Positions 13,242 through 20,635 of a stretch of 24,068 nt of DNA are shown piece by piece. The stretch spans positions 1 to 24,068 of the forward strand of contig CAZYLK010000089.1 of the NCBI GenBank assembly GCA_964648365.1. Direction: 5' to 3'. The translations under genes and the position numbers were made by a program. Origin of the DNA: SURF-32 sp964648365. GTDB taxonomy: Bacteria; Planctomycetota; Phycisphaerae; UBA1845. Positions within the stretch are counted from its first letter, which is position 1; each line of letters begins with the position of its first letter. The notes beneath the pieces were generated by a model, which was not told where the DNA came from, searched no databases, and saw nothing but the letters and a program-made list of their open reading frames with translations.

Positions 13242-15935
13242 TTACGGGCAGTTCACATTGATCGGATCCACGCAGCCGGCGGGATCGATCAGCTCGATCC
13301 GGGTTGCGCCGCTGAAGCAGCAGGTCACCATCTTGGCGGCCTTGCCTTCCACTTCGATCTCGATCGGATTGCGGTCCGCGACCTTGATGCTCACGGGCCG
13401 GCCGTCGTAGCCGTTGTGGCGGAACTTCAGCACGACCTTGAGCAGGCCGCTGCCCTTGCACTTGCCTTTGAACTTCTTGATGTTGTCGCAGATGCACGCC
13501 CGCTCGCACGCGACGCCTTCGCCGAGGAACTCGGCGCCGGGGATGCCGTCGCACTCGCGCTGGAGCATCTGGCGGCACTCGCTGTCGTTAACGCAGCAGG
13601 CGCCGGTCAGCGGGCACTCGAAGGTGCCGCACTCCTTGCCGAAGTAGTACCGTCCGCCTTCGCCGGCGCATTCGTCGGGCAGCAGGTCGTCGCATCCGCC
13701 GTCCACGAAGCAGCAGGCCGCCGGCTCCGGCTCGGCCGCGATCACGCCGGACACCACCAGGGCATAGTCCGCGTCGACTTCCGGCGTCTCCGGGTGCGCG
13801 TCGCGGTTGATCTCGTCAGCGGTCACCTCGATCTGCCAGGTGCCTTCCTCCGGATTTTGCACCCAGACGTTTTCGACGGTGTCCTTCGTGTTGCGGCTGC
13901 CGCCCGGGGTGGACCAGTTGCCGTCCAGCAGGCCGACGTTGCCATGATAGATGACGCCCGACGGCGACGTGACCTTCAGCGAGAGATCGTTGATGCGGTG
14001 CTGATTGGCGGACGTGGTGCCGGCCAGATCGGTGTAGACCAGCGTGGCCTTCAGCGCCGGCGTATTGCCCGCGACCTCGACCAGGTGGATGGTGCTGTCC
14101 AGATTGGACAGCACGTCCGACTCGTCGATGATGAAGAACTTGTCGCGCATTTCGAACAGGTTGCGCACGTTCGCCAGGCCGAAGCCCTGGTGGACGCGGG
14201 TCAGGTCGTGCCCCTGTCCGCTGAAGGGGTACGGTTCGGCGGTGTTGATCATGATGGCCTTGGCGGTGGCCAGGTGCGGGCGGTTCTCGAAGACGGTGCC
14301 TTCCGGATCGACCTCGTTGCCGAAGATGCCGTCGTTCCACATCTGAAACATCAGGCCGAAATGACCGGCCGTCTCCGGCGTGGCGGCGCTGGTGCCGCCG
14401 AAGCCGGTGGTGTAGCCGCCGCTGCGGGACGTGGTAAGGATGCTGTCGTACCAGTAGGCCAGATCGGGCTTGATCCGCCCATCCTCCGCCGGTCCGATGC
14501 TGCCGGAATTGCTCCAGGCGTCGTCGTTGCGGGTCAACGTGTCACGATGGCGGATGCCGCCGACGGAGACGATGTTCTTGCCCCAGGCATGTCCGCTGGA
14601 AGTGCGGTTGCCGTTATTGGCCTGTGCCTGGAGCAGGAGGAAGTCGTACTGAAAGGCGATGTCGTCCATCTGCTGCGCCTCGGAACCGTAGTCCGTCCGG
14701 CAGCACTGCCCCCAACTGTTCGTCTGAAAGACCGCATAGTAAGGCGATTCGAGCAGTTCGGCGGTGTGGGCGTGCCGGTTGGGCGGCGACCAGAAGGCGA
14801 AGATGCCCTGGGCGTCGGGGATCATGCCGCGGCCGTTGACGTTGCCGGTGCCGTCGCCGAAGACGATGCCGTACACCGAGGTGCCGTGCGTCGTCGCCTG
14901 GCCGTTCCGGTGGACCAGCGGCGGGCGAGCCTGAAAAGCCTGATGGCTGGTCAGCAGTTCGGTATCCATGACCTCCCCGCGAACGCCCGCGCCCGTATAG
15001 CCGGCCACGCTTTCTACGTGATTCGCGCCGCCGTCTTCCCGCACCTTGTCCATGAAGGTCTGCGGCGGACTCCAACGGTCGACGTAGAACGTCTCGTCCA
15101 TGCGCATCACGTCCAGGAGCTGATCCCACGACAGCGTCGCCTCGAGGAAGTGTCCATCCGGTTCGAGTACGTCGATCACGCCGCCGATGGCGTCGATATG
15201 ATCGGCGACGACTTCCTTGAGTTCGATGCCGCGATCGAGCACCTGAATGTTGTACCGCTGCACGTCGACGGCCGCGTTCGGCGCGCGAAACGCCGCCAGC
15301 AGTTCCGCGTCCAGCTTGTACGCCGGATGATACGGGCCGACCCAGCGCACAAACGGCTGCGCCGCCAGCGCGTCGCGCACGTCCGGCGACATCTCGACGA
15401 TGTAAGCGTGGTTGGGCAGGAAGTAGCGGATCGTGCCGCCGAGTTGTTCAATGACGTTTACGTACGCCTGCACCGGCTGCGTGATGAACTGGACGACGTG
15501 AACGCGCGTCCCCTCCGCGGCCGCGAGTTCCGCCTCAACGGCGGGAAGCGCCTTGTGCGGATCGAAGTTCGCGTAGCGCAGCATCAGCCGATAAGTCGTC
15601 TCGCGCACGGCCGCGATCGTCCGGCCGTCGAGGCTGACGGCGTAGTACGGCGTGACGTTGCCGTTGGCGGCGCGCTGAGACCAGGTCACCGCGACGCTCT
15701 CACCCACGTGCGTCGAGGCGAGTTCCTCCACGGCGTCCCCCGTGGTGTGAAACACGGCGCCGTCGAAAGCGAGGGTCGATGCTCCGCCGCTGACCGCAAG
15801 CGTCACCTGCGAACGCGGCGCGGCGCCGTCGCGTGACAGCCCGTCCGAAGCACCGGCCGCGAAAGGCGCGCCTGCTGAAATCCATCCCGCCAGCAGCAGC
15901 ACTGCGCCGGGCCGATAAAACCGCTTCGATGTCAT
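13242..15935 (-). CDS. Secreted S8 subtilisin-like protease with six-cysteine modules
   Basis: The product is 897 aa. A signal peptide (1-29) precedes a propeptide-like region (about 30-285), then the S8 catalytic domain (about 300-600). The triad is Asp324 (EVMDTEL), His350 (TTHGTS) and Ser516 (GGTSAATPE), with oxyanion Asn406 (QTNSWG). All are present. A beta-rich domain (about 610-735; LVYTDLAG, NDLSLKVTSPSG) resembles the P-like domain that often follows subtilases. Two six-cysteine modules follow (about 739-775 and 778-815), of the kind forming the tandem protein at 5119-6162. The last part (816-897, CDNIKKFKGKCKG...) looks like a separate small beta domain. The frame remains open upstream to 16700 but is antisense to the S41 gene. 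The ATG at 15935 with GGGGGAA upstream and a signal peptide is preferred. It is transcribed divergently from the S41 peptidase gene. Confidence 0.9.
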   Translation of the reverse strand: MTSKRFYRPGAVLLLAGWISAGAPFAAGASDGLSRDGAAPRSQVTLAVSGGASTLAFDGAVFHTTGDAVEELASTHVGESVAVTWSQRAANGNVTPYYAVSLDGRTIAAVRETTYRLMLRYANFDPHKALPAVEAELAAAEGTRVHVVQFITQPVQAYVNVIEQLGGTIRYFLPNHAYIVEMSPDVRDALAAQPFVRWVGPYHPAYKLDAELLAAFRAPNAAVDVQRYNIQVLDRGIELKEVVADHIDAIGGVIDVLEPDGHFLEATLSWDQLLDVMRMDETFYVDRWSPPQTFMDKVREDGGANHVESVAGYTGAGVRGEVMDTELLTSHQAFQARPPLVHRNGQATTHGTSVYGIVFGDGTGNVNGRGMIPDAQGIFAFWSPPNRHAHTAELLESPYYAVFQTNSWGQCCRTDYGSEAQQMDDIAFQYDFLLLQAQANNGNRTSSGHAWGKNIVSVGGIRHRDTLTRNDDAWSNSGSIGPAEDGRIKPDLAYWYDSILTTSRSGGYTTGFGGTSAATPETAGHFGLMFQMWNDGIFGNEVDPEGTVFENRPHLATAKAIMINTAEPYPFSGQGHDLTRVHQGFGLANVRNLFEMRDKFFIIDESDVLSNLDSTIHLVEVAGNTPALKATLVYTDLAGTTSANQHRINDLSLKVTSPSGVIYHGNVGLLDGNWSTPGGSRNTKDTVENVWVQNPEEGTWQIEVTADEINRDAHPETPEVDADYALVVSGVIAAEPEPAACCFVDGGCDDLLPDECAGEGGRYYFGKECGTFECPLTGACCVNDSECRQMLQRECDGIPGAEFLGEGVACERACICDNIKKFKGKCKGSGLLKVVLKFRHNGYDGRPVSIKVADRNPIEIEVEGKAAKMVTCCFSGATRIELIDPAGCVDPINVNCP

Positions 15936-15985
15936 CCGATTCCCCCAGAGGATTCTGTTCCGACACAAACGACCGAGGAGCGATG

Positions 15986-16015
15986 ATTGTAGCAACACGC
16001 GACCCTTGATGCCAG
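15986..16015 (-). promoter_or_regulatory. Putative promoter of the S8 protease gene
   Basis: On the minus strand, CTGGCA (16010-16015) and TACAAT (15986-15991) are separated by 18 bp, with matches of 4/6 and 5/6. It is preceded by TGTTGC and lies 50 bp upstream of the start codon at 15935. The -10 box and spacing equal those proposed for the cysteine-repeat gene at 6319-6348. The position is within the 105-bp divergent gap shared with the S41 gene. Confidence 0.42.
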
Positions 16016-16040
16016 CGCGATAACGGGGGACCATCCAGAC

Positions 16041-17822
16041 ATGCCGAGCATTACTTTGCTTCTGCCCTGCCTCGCACCGGCCGCGGCCGGGCTCGTCGAC
16101 GAGCCTCGGACGCCGTTTGTCGCGATCCTGTGGGACGGTGACGCGCCGTTCGCACGGCTCGCGCGCGACGACGATCAGTGGCATGAACTGATCGCGATTG
16201 ACGACGTTCCGGTATCCCGCATCCTGGCGCACAGCCGCAGAGTGCATGGCTCCCGCTGGCGGAAGCGATTCGCGGAGGACCTGATCGATCTGCTGCTGGA
16301 GATGGGCCACAAGCCGGGTGCGACGATGAAACTGACGTCGCGGGCGCGCGGATCGGACGGGATCGTCACCCGCACCGACGTTCCCGCAACCGGCGAGAAT
16401 CGCAGGGCTGTCATCGACTCGCGCGATCGGCTCGATCCGATCGGCGCGACGTGTGACCTGGCGATCCTGCGCCGCGCACTCGAATCGAGCTACGCTTATC
16501 TGCATCGCACCGGACATGATCCCCGGCCGGCGCTGGCGCGAATCGAGGCGCAAGCCGCTTCCGGTGCGCCGCTGTCGGTTGATCGCTTCGCCGTCGACGT
16601 GGCGAAGGCGCTGGCCCCGTTGGGCGACGGACACACGGGCGTTGTGGATCTCGCGCAGCGCCTTCCACGCGGCTATCTTCCCGCGCTCATTGAGAATCAA
16701 GGGGATCGCCTGGTGGCGATCGCGGCGGACCGTTCATCGCTTGTCAGCGATCAGCACCCGTACTTGACGCACATTGACGGCATCCCTGTGGAATTGTGGC
16801 TGCGTGCGGCCGGCGGCGTGGCGCCGCACGGCTCCGAGGCGTTCGTGACCCGTCAGTGTACGCGGCTGCTGCGCTACGTCGCCTTTCTGCGTGGGGAACT
16901 GGGCCGCACGGAAAGCGATCGTGTCGCGCTGACGCTCGCGGCGGTCGATGGTGCGCGCACGTCAACCGTTCGACTCCCCCTCGCCGATGATCGCCCGATT
17001 CATGGTTCGTGGCCGGGAACGCAAAGCCGCCTCATGGAAAACAACGTGGGATACCTGCGCATCGCCGAGATGGACGACGATGCGTCGTTTCTGGCCGGGC
17101 TGCGCCGTTGGATGGAACGGTTCCGAGACACGCGCGGCCTGGTCATCGACGTGCGCGGCAACGGCGGTGGCTCGCGGGCGGCGCTTTTGATGCTGCTTCC
17201 GTACTTCCTGAGCGGCGCCGCACCGGCGCGGGTCGTCAACGTCGCGGCCTATCGCATCCCGCCGGAGGCAGCGAAGCCGGGGCCGGAAGGCTTTCTGAAC
17301 GACCGGTTCCTCTATCCACGCGGATGGAACGGCTGGTCGGCCGACGCGCATCGCGCCATAGAGGCGCTCGCGGCCGGGTTTCGACCGGAGTGGGACTTTC
17401 GCGGCGGCGCAAGCAACGCGGGCGCAGTGGGCGCGCGGGATCAGTTCAGCGAGCTTCACTACTGCGTGGTTACGGCCGATGCGTCCACGCCGTTCCGATA
17501 TCGCCAACCCGTCATCGTACTGATGAACGCAGACTGTTTCAGTGCGACGGATATCTTCCTGGGTGCGTTCAAGGGGCTGAGCGGCGTGACGCTGATGGGC
17601 ACGCCCAGCAGCGGGGGAAGCGGGCGAGCACAACCGGTGGAACTGCCCAACAGCCGGGTCACCGTTCGGCTGTCGAGCATGGCGTCGTTCCAACCGGACG
17701 GCCGACTCTACGACGGGCGGGGCATCGAACCGGACGTGGTCGCCCATCCCGTACCAACGGATTTCACCGGCGCGACCGATACCGTCCTCGACGCCGCCGT
17801 CGCCCGGCTCGTCAGTCCGTAG
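16041..17822 (+). CDS. S41 family peptidase (tail-specific/tricorn-like)
   Basis: The 593-aa protein has a short hydrophobic start (SITLLLPCLAPAAAG), possibly a weak signal peptide. An N-terminal half follows with two PDZ-like stretches (about 45-105, HELIAIDDVPV; about 222-255, YLTHIDGIPVELW). The S41 catalytic core runs from about 335: NNVGYLRI, GLVIDVRGNGGGS, and the nucleophile Ser501 in NADCFSATD. GDGHTG (195-200) carries His198, equivalent to the DxHT histidine of the tricorn/IRBP-like S41B branch. The Lys used by CtpA-type enzymes is not seen in the equivalent stretch (GTPSSGGSGRA). This suggests Ser-His rather than Ser-Lys chemistry. GGGGGA upstream may serve as the ribosome-binding site. 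Its 3' end overlaps the convergent VanZ-like gene by 11 bp. Peptidase activity is likely. The substrate is unknown. Confidence 0.85.
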   Translation: MPSITLLLPCLAPAAAGLVDEPRTPFVAILWDGDAPFARLARDDDQWHELIAIDDVPVSRILAHSRRVHGSRWRKRFAEDLIDLLLEMGHKPGATMKLTSRARGSDGIVTRTDVPATGENRRAVIDSRDRLDPIGATCDLAILRRALESSYAYLHRTGHDPRPALARIEAQAASGAPLSVDRFAVDVAKALAPLGDGHTGVVDLAQRLPRGYLPALIENQGDRLVAIAADRSSLVSDQHPYLTHIDGIPVELWLRAAGGVAPHGSEAFVTRQCTRLLRYVAFLRGELGRTESDRVALTLAAVDGARTSTVRLPLADDRPIHGSWPGTQSRLMENNVGYLRIAEMDDDASFLAGLRRWMERFRDTRGLVIDVRGNGGGSRAALLMLLPYFLSGAAPARVVNVAAYRIPPEAAKPGPEGFLNDRFLYPRGWNGWSADAHRAIEALAAGFRPEWDFRGGASNAGAVGARDQFSELHYCVVTADASTPFRYRQPVIVLMNADCFSATDIFLGAFKGLSGVTLMGTPSSGGSGRAQPVELPNSRVTVRLSSMASFQPDGRLYDGRGIEPDVVAHPVPTDFTGATDTVLDAAVARLVSP

Positions 17823-18252
17823 GCGGCGTCGCGTCGGCCTCGGCGTCGGCGTCGGCCTCGTCGTCCTCCGGGTTCGTTTCGAAATGCATCGTGAGAATCA
17901 GCGTTGCCGCCATCACGCCGATGCCGTCCGCAAGCCAGTCGTAGAAGCTCATCGTACGGTTGACGAAGGGCTGCGTGACTTCATCGACGATGCCATAGGC
18001 CATGTAGATCGCCGCCCACAGCCACAGCCCGCGCGTCCCGCTGATCCGTCCGGCGGAGATCAACGCCCGCCCGCCCATCAGCGTCAGTACGAAGTAGATC
18101 AGGATATGGGCGATCTTGTCTGCGTTGGGGATCGACGGGGGGGGGCCGGGAATCTTCGGCAGGTGCGTGGCGACCGCCATCGCCACCCACCACACGGGCC
18201 AGAGCACGCGCAGGATCGGTCCGGATCGCGCCAGGCGGGTCGTGACGCTCAT
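17812..18252 (-). CDS. VanZ-like membrane protein
   Basis: The 146-aa protein has four hydrophobic segments (about 15-30, 47-65, 75-92 and 104-122). Family motifs are NADKIAHILIYFVL, YGIVDEVTQPFVNRTMSFYD and WLADGIGV. VanZ-like proteins are small membrane proteins, and one member confers low-level teicoplanin resistance. The general function is unknown, so resistance should not be inferred. The gene starts four bases inside the upstream ParA gene (ATGA overlap, 18249-18252), implying translational coupling. The C-terminus is an acidic low-complexity tail (DDEADADAEADATPPTD) encoded by GGCGTC-type repeats. A run of nine G on the plus strand (18137-18145) falls in the PPP segment after the first membrane helix, where slippage would truncate the protein. 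Confidence 0.85.
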   Translation of the reverse strand: MSVTTRLARSGPILRVLWPVWWVAMAVATHLPKIPGPPPSIPNADKIAHILIYFVLTLMGGRALISAGRISGTRGLWLWAAIYMAYGIVDEVTQPFVNRTMSFYDWLADGIGVMAATLILTMHFETNPEDDEADADAEADATPPTD

Positions 18253-19316
18253 GAGGGATCGCCCGATTCATCGCGCGGCGCCGGCCCCGGAGACGCGGCG
18301 TCCGCATCCGGCCGGGGTTCCCCGGCCGCCGGCGCATTCGACTCGGCCAGAGGCGTCGTCATGATCGGCTCGACGGGGACGTCCAGACCCGGGGCGGGGT
18401 CGATACCGGGCATCAGCCGGTGGGCTGGCATGTGGCCGTGGGCCAGGATCGCCGACGCGGGCGGGGCCAGACCGTTGCCGCCGGGGTCGCGTCCGGCCGG
18501 CGCAGCGTCGGACGCTGCCGCACCGGGAACGCGCCCCCCGAAGATCTCCCCCGCCAGCGCGGCATAGTCCAGCGCGCCGTTGCAGCCCGGTTCGTAGTCA
18601 AAGATCGTCTTGCCGTGGCTGGGAGACTCGGCCAGCTTGATGTTGCGGCGAATCCGCGTCCCAAACAGCCGTGCATCGGACCACGCCGCCCCTACCGAGC
18701 GAAACGTCTCGATGAACTGCCCGACGTCGTCGATGACCTCCGACGCGAGGCGCGTGCCGGCATCGTGCATGCAGATGATGACGCCGCCGATCCGCAATTG
18801 CGGGTTCAAATGCTGATGGACGAGCGTCACGGTTTCGTGCAGCTTGGCCAGCCCCTGCAGGGCCAGGAAGTGAGGCTGGAGCGGAATCATAACCTCGAAC
18901 GTGGCGGCCAGCGCGTTGACCGTCAGCAGTCCGACCGACGGCGGGCAGTCGATCAGCAGGACGTCATACGAACCGCTCGATGCATCGACCGCCCGGCGGA
19001 GGATCGTCTGGCGACCCTCTTCACCGGCCAGTTCCGTTTCGCTGGCGGCCAGATCCACGTCGGACGGCACCAGCCAGACGTTGTCGCGCACGTGGAGCAC
19101 CGCCTCGTCGAGCGGGCATGCGGCCGTCAAAACGTCATACGCCGTGGGCCGCTCGGGATCGACCTCCAGCGTGTAGTGCATCGTCAGGTGGGCCTGGGGG
19201 TCCATGTCGATCAGCAGCACGCGCCAGCCCTCCCGCGCCAGGGCCGCTCCCAGATTGGCCGTGGTGGTCGTCTTTCCGACCCCGCCCTTCTGGTTGATGA
19301 TCGACACGCGTCGCAT
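18249..19316 (-). CDS. parA: ParA/Soj-type ATPase, orphan
   Basis: This is a 355-aa P-loop ATPase with a deviant Walker A (KGGVGKTT, 10-17; signature Lys10 and Lys15), Walker A' (LLIDMDPQ, Asp37) and Walker B (LLIDCPPS, Asp123). ATP-bound ParA dimers bind DNA non-specifically and position chromosomes, plasmids or protein complexes. The conserved domain ends near residue 262. It is followed by about 93 residues rich in Ala, Pro, Gly and Asp that look disordered and are absent from typical ParA of about 255 aa. No ParB gene or parS-like site was seen beside it. Instead, the VanZ-like gene overlaps its stop codon. That makes a role in positioning a membrane-linked complex as plausible as DNA segregation. 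Other ParA partners may be encoded elsewhere. Confidence 0.88.
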   Translation of the reverse strand: MRRVSIINQKGGVGKTTTTANLGAALAREGWRVLLIDMDPQAHLTMHYTLEVDPERPTAYDVLTAACPLDEAVLHVRDNVWLVPSDVDLAASETELAGEEGRQTILRRAVDASSGSYDVLLIDCPPSVGLLTVNALAATFEVMIPLQPHFLALQGLAKLHETVTLVHQHLNPQLRIGGVIICMHDAGTRLASEVIDDVGQFIETFRSVGAAWSDARLFGTRIRRNIKLAESPSHGKTIFDYEPGCNGALDYAALAGEIFGGRVPGAAASDAAPAGRDPGGNGLAPPASAILAHGHMPAHRLMPGIDPAPGLDVPVEPIMTTPLAESNAPAAGEPRPDADAASPGPAPRDESGDPS

Positions 19317-19576
19317 GTGCGCTCCGTAGCAGTTCGTTGAGCAGGCTCCGAAGCAGAGTGTGACCGGGGCATCCAGCTCGTGACTTCACCGGCTCCGCGC
19401 CGGCGCCACAACTGAGTGGCCGCCGATACCACACACGACTCGAGGCCAGCGCCGCACACTACAGGATGCCGGCGCCCTGCACCAGATGAGCCGGTTTGCA
19501 GCAGGCGGGCGGCCGAGACCGGCGAGGGTAAACCACCGTCGGCGGATCGCTGCACGGGTCACTGCCGGGCGGGTGG

Positions 19577-19600
19577 CACGGTCTCGTCTTCGAGGCCGTG
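19577..19600. repeat. Palindromic repeat related to 9628-9680
   Basis: CACGGTCTCG and CGAGGCCGTG form a 10-bp stem with one G-T pair and a TCTT loop. The CACGG...CCGTG core and the flanking GTGG/GTGG resemble the hairpin repeats upstream of the aldehyde dehydrogenase. Confidence 0.55.
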
Positions 19601-19784
19601 GTGAGCGCAGCAGATGTGCAGCACTCGCGAAAAGGCCGTTCCAGCATACCACGGCCTGTCTTCGGGCTGCCTCCGGCGGATGCCACGCGATTCAGGCTCG
19701 GCGAACGCCCAACCTTGAGCCGCCCAAATCGTCACGCACGCATCCCCGGCCGATCACAGCACGGCTCGCTGCCGGGGCGGACCG

Positions 19785-19792
19785 ATTATACT
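19785..19792. promoter_or_regulatory. Putative promoter box inside inverted repeat
   Basis: ATTATACT gives TATACT on the plus strand (19787-19792), 45 bp before the NYN start, and TATAAT on the minus strand (19785-19790). It is the loop of an inverted repeat (ACCG / CGGT, with GGCGG and CCGCC further out), an operator-like arrangement. No clear -35 hexamer was seen for either direction. Confidence 0.38.
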
Positions 19793-19837
19793 ACGGTCGG
19801 ACCGCCACGCGAGCGGGCGTCGCGACGGGAAATACTC

Positions 19838-20389
19838 ATGGCGCTGGACCCCCGCACGATCCTGTTGATCGACGGAAACAACCTGTGGCATGCCATGCGG
19901 GCGTCGGACATCGGCCGGGCCGTCGGGCGGCACCGGCTGGTCGAGATCGTCAGTCGCAGCGTCACGGCCGCCGGCACACACGCGGTAATCGTCTTCGACG
20001 GCGCCCGGCCGCGCGGCTCGTTCGCCCGGCAGATGCAGATGCGCGGCGTCGAGTCGATCTTCAGCGGCGCCCGCACCGCCGACGAGGTGCTTCTCGAGTG
20101 GCTCGACCGCCGCGGCAGCGGTGTCTCGGTCACGGCGGTCACGGATGACCGCGCCGTCGCGCACGGCGCCCGCGCCCGCCGCGCGTCCGTCCTCGGCTGC
20201 AACGCCTTCCTGGCCGAGTTGATCGATGCCCCGCGGCGGACGTCGCGACCGCCGCCCCGGACCGACCCGCCCGAAACCGGTGAGCAGGAACTCGATGCGG
20301 AGGCGGTGGACGAATGGCTGCGGGAATTCGGTTTCGATGACGACGCGCGCAGGGACGACGACGACAAGCCGTACTGGCAGAATGGCTGA
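19838..20389 (+). CDS. NYN domain protein, YacP-like putative RNase
   Basis: This is a 183-aa cytoplasmic protein. The NYN (PIN-like) fold is shown by ILLIDGNNLWH (Asp12, Asn14, Asn15), VIVFDGA, SIFSGARTADEVLLEWLD (Asp82, Glu83) and VTAVTDDRAVAHGAR (Asp103, Asp104), the acidic residues expected to bind metal. YacP-type members include Rae1, a ribosome-associated endoribonuclease of Bacillus subtilis. The same activity here is an inference. After residue 131 a Pro/Arg-rich linker leads to an acidic C-terminus (FDDDARRDDDDKPYW) that may mediate contacts. The ATG at 19838 sits 45 bp after a TATACT box. The longer open frame upstream lacks any domain. The downstream HEAT-repeat gene is on the same strand 246 bp away. 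Confidence 0.85.
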   Translation: MALDPRTILLIDGNNLWHAMRASDIGRAVGRHRLVEIVSRSVTAAGTHAVIVFDGARPRGSFARQMQMRGVESIFSGARTADEVLLEWLDRRGSGVSVTAVTDDRAVAHGARARRASVLGCNAFLAELIDAPRRTSRPPPRTDPPETGEQELDAEAVDEWLREFGFDDDARRDDDDKPYWQNG

Positions 20390-20635
20390 AACGCCGGCCG
20401 TGCAACCCCTGACGCCGACGGGCGCGGCGGCCACCCCCCCGCCGCGGCCTGTGACGAATCCCGGAGCAGCGCCGCGCCGATCCCTCTATGAGGGCGTCAT
20501 GGCCGGATCGGTCACGTTGAAATTGTGCGCGGGCAGCAGTACAAGAGGGCAGACGTGGCACGTGGATTCGATGAACCATCCGGAACGACAACCGGACGTG
20601 ACGAACAGGACGGCGGCATCGCCGCCTCCGCGAAG

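Larger units (their letters stand above)
19317..19837. other. Divergent intergenic region with hairpins and promoter
   Basis: The 521-bp gap lies between the divergent parA and NYN genes. It holds a palindromic repeat (19577-19600), a related CCACGGCC sequence near 19650, and a putative promoter at 19785-19792. I see no convincing gene. Open frames here are arginine/proline-rich GC artefacts. Confidence 0.55.

Noticed and set aside
12909..15836. Long plus-strand open frame of 975 codons
   Set aside because: It runs antisense to the S8 protease, whose signal peptide, catalytic triad and modules are clear. The plus-strand translation has no domain and is biased to Arg, Ala and Val, as expected for a GC-rich shadow.
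15936..16700. Upstream extension of the S8 protease frame
   Set aside because: It is antisense to the S41 gene, shows no domain, and precedes a good signal peptide start at 15935.
17812..18252. Glycopeptide resistance gene
   Set aside because: VanZ-like proteins are widespread and no vanHAX genes or regulators are present, so resistance is not supported.
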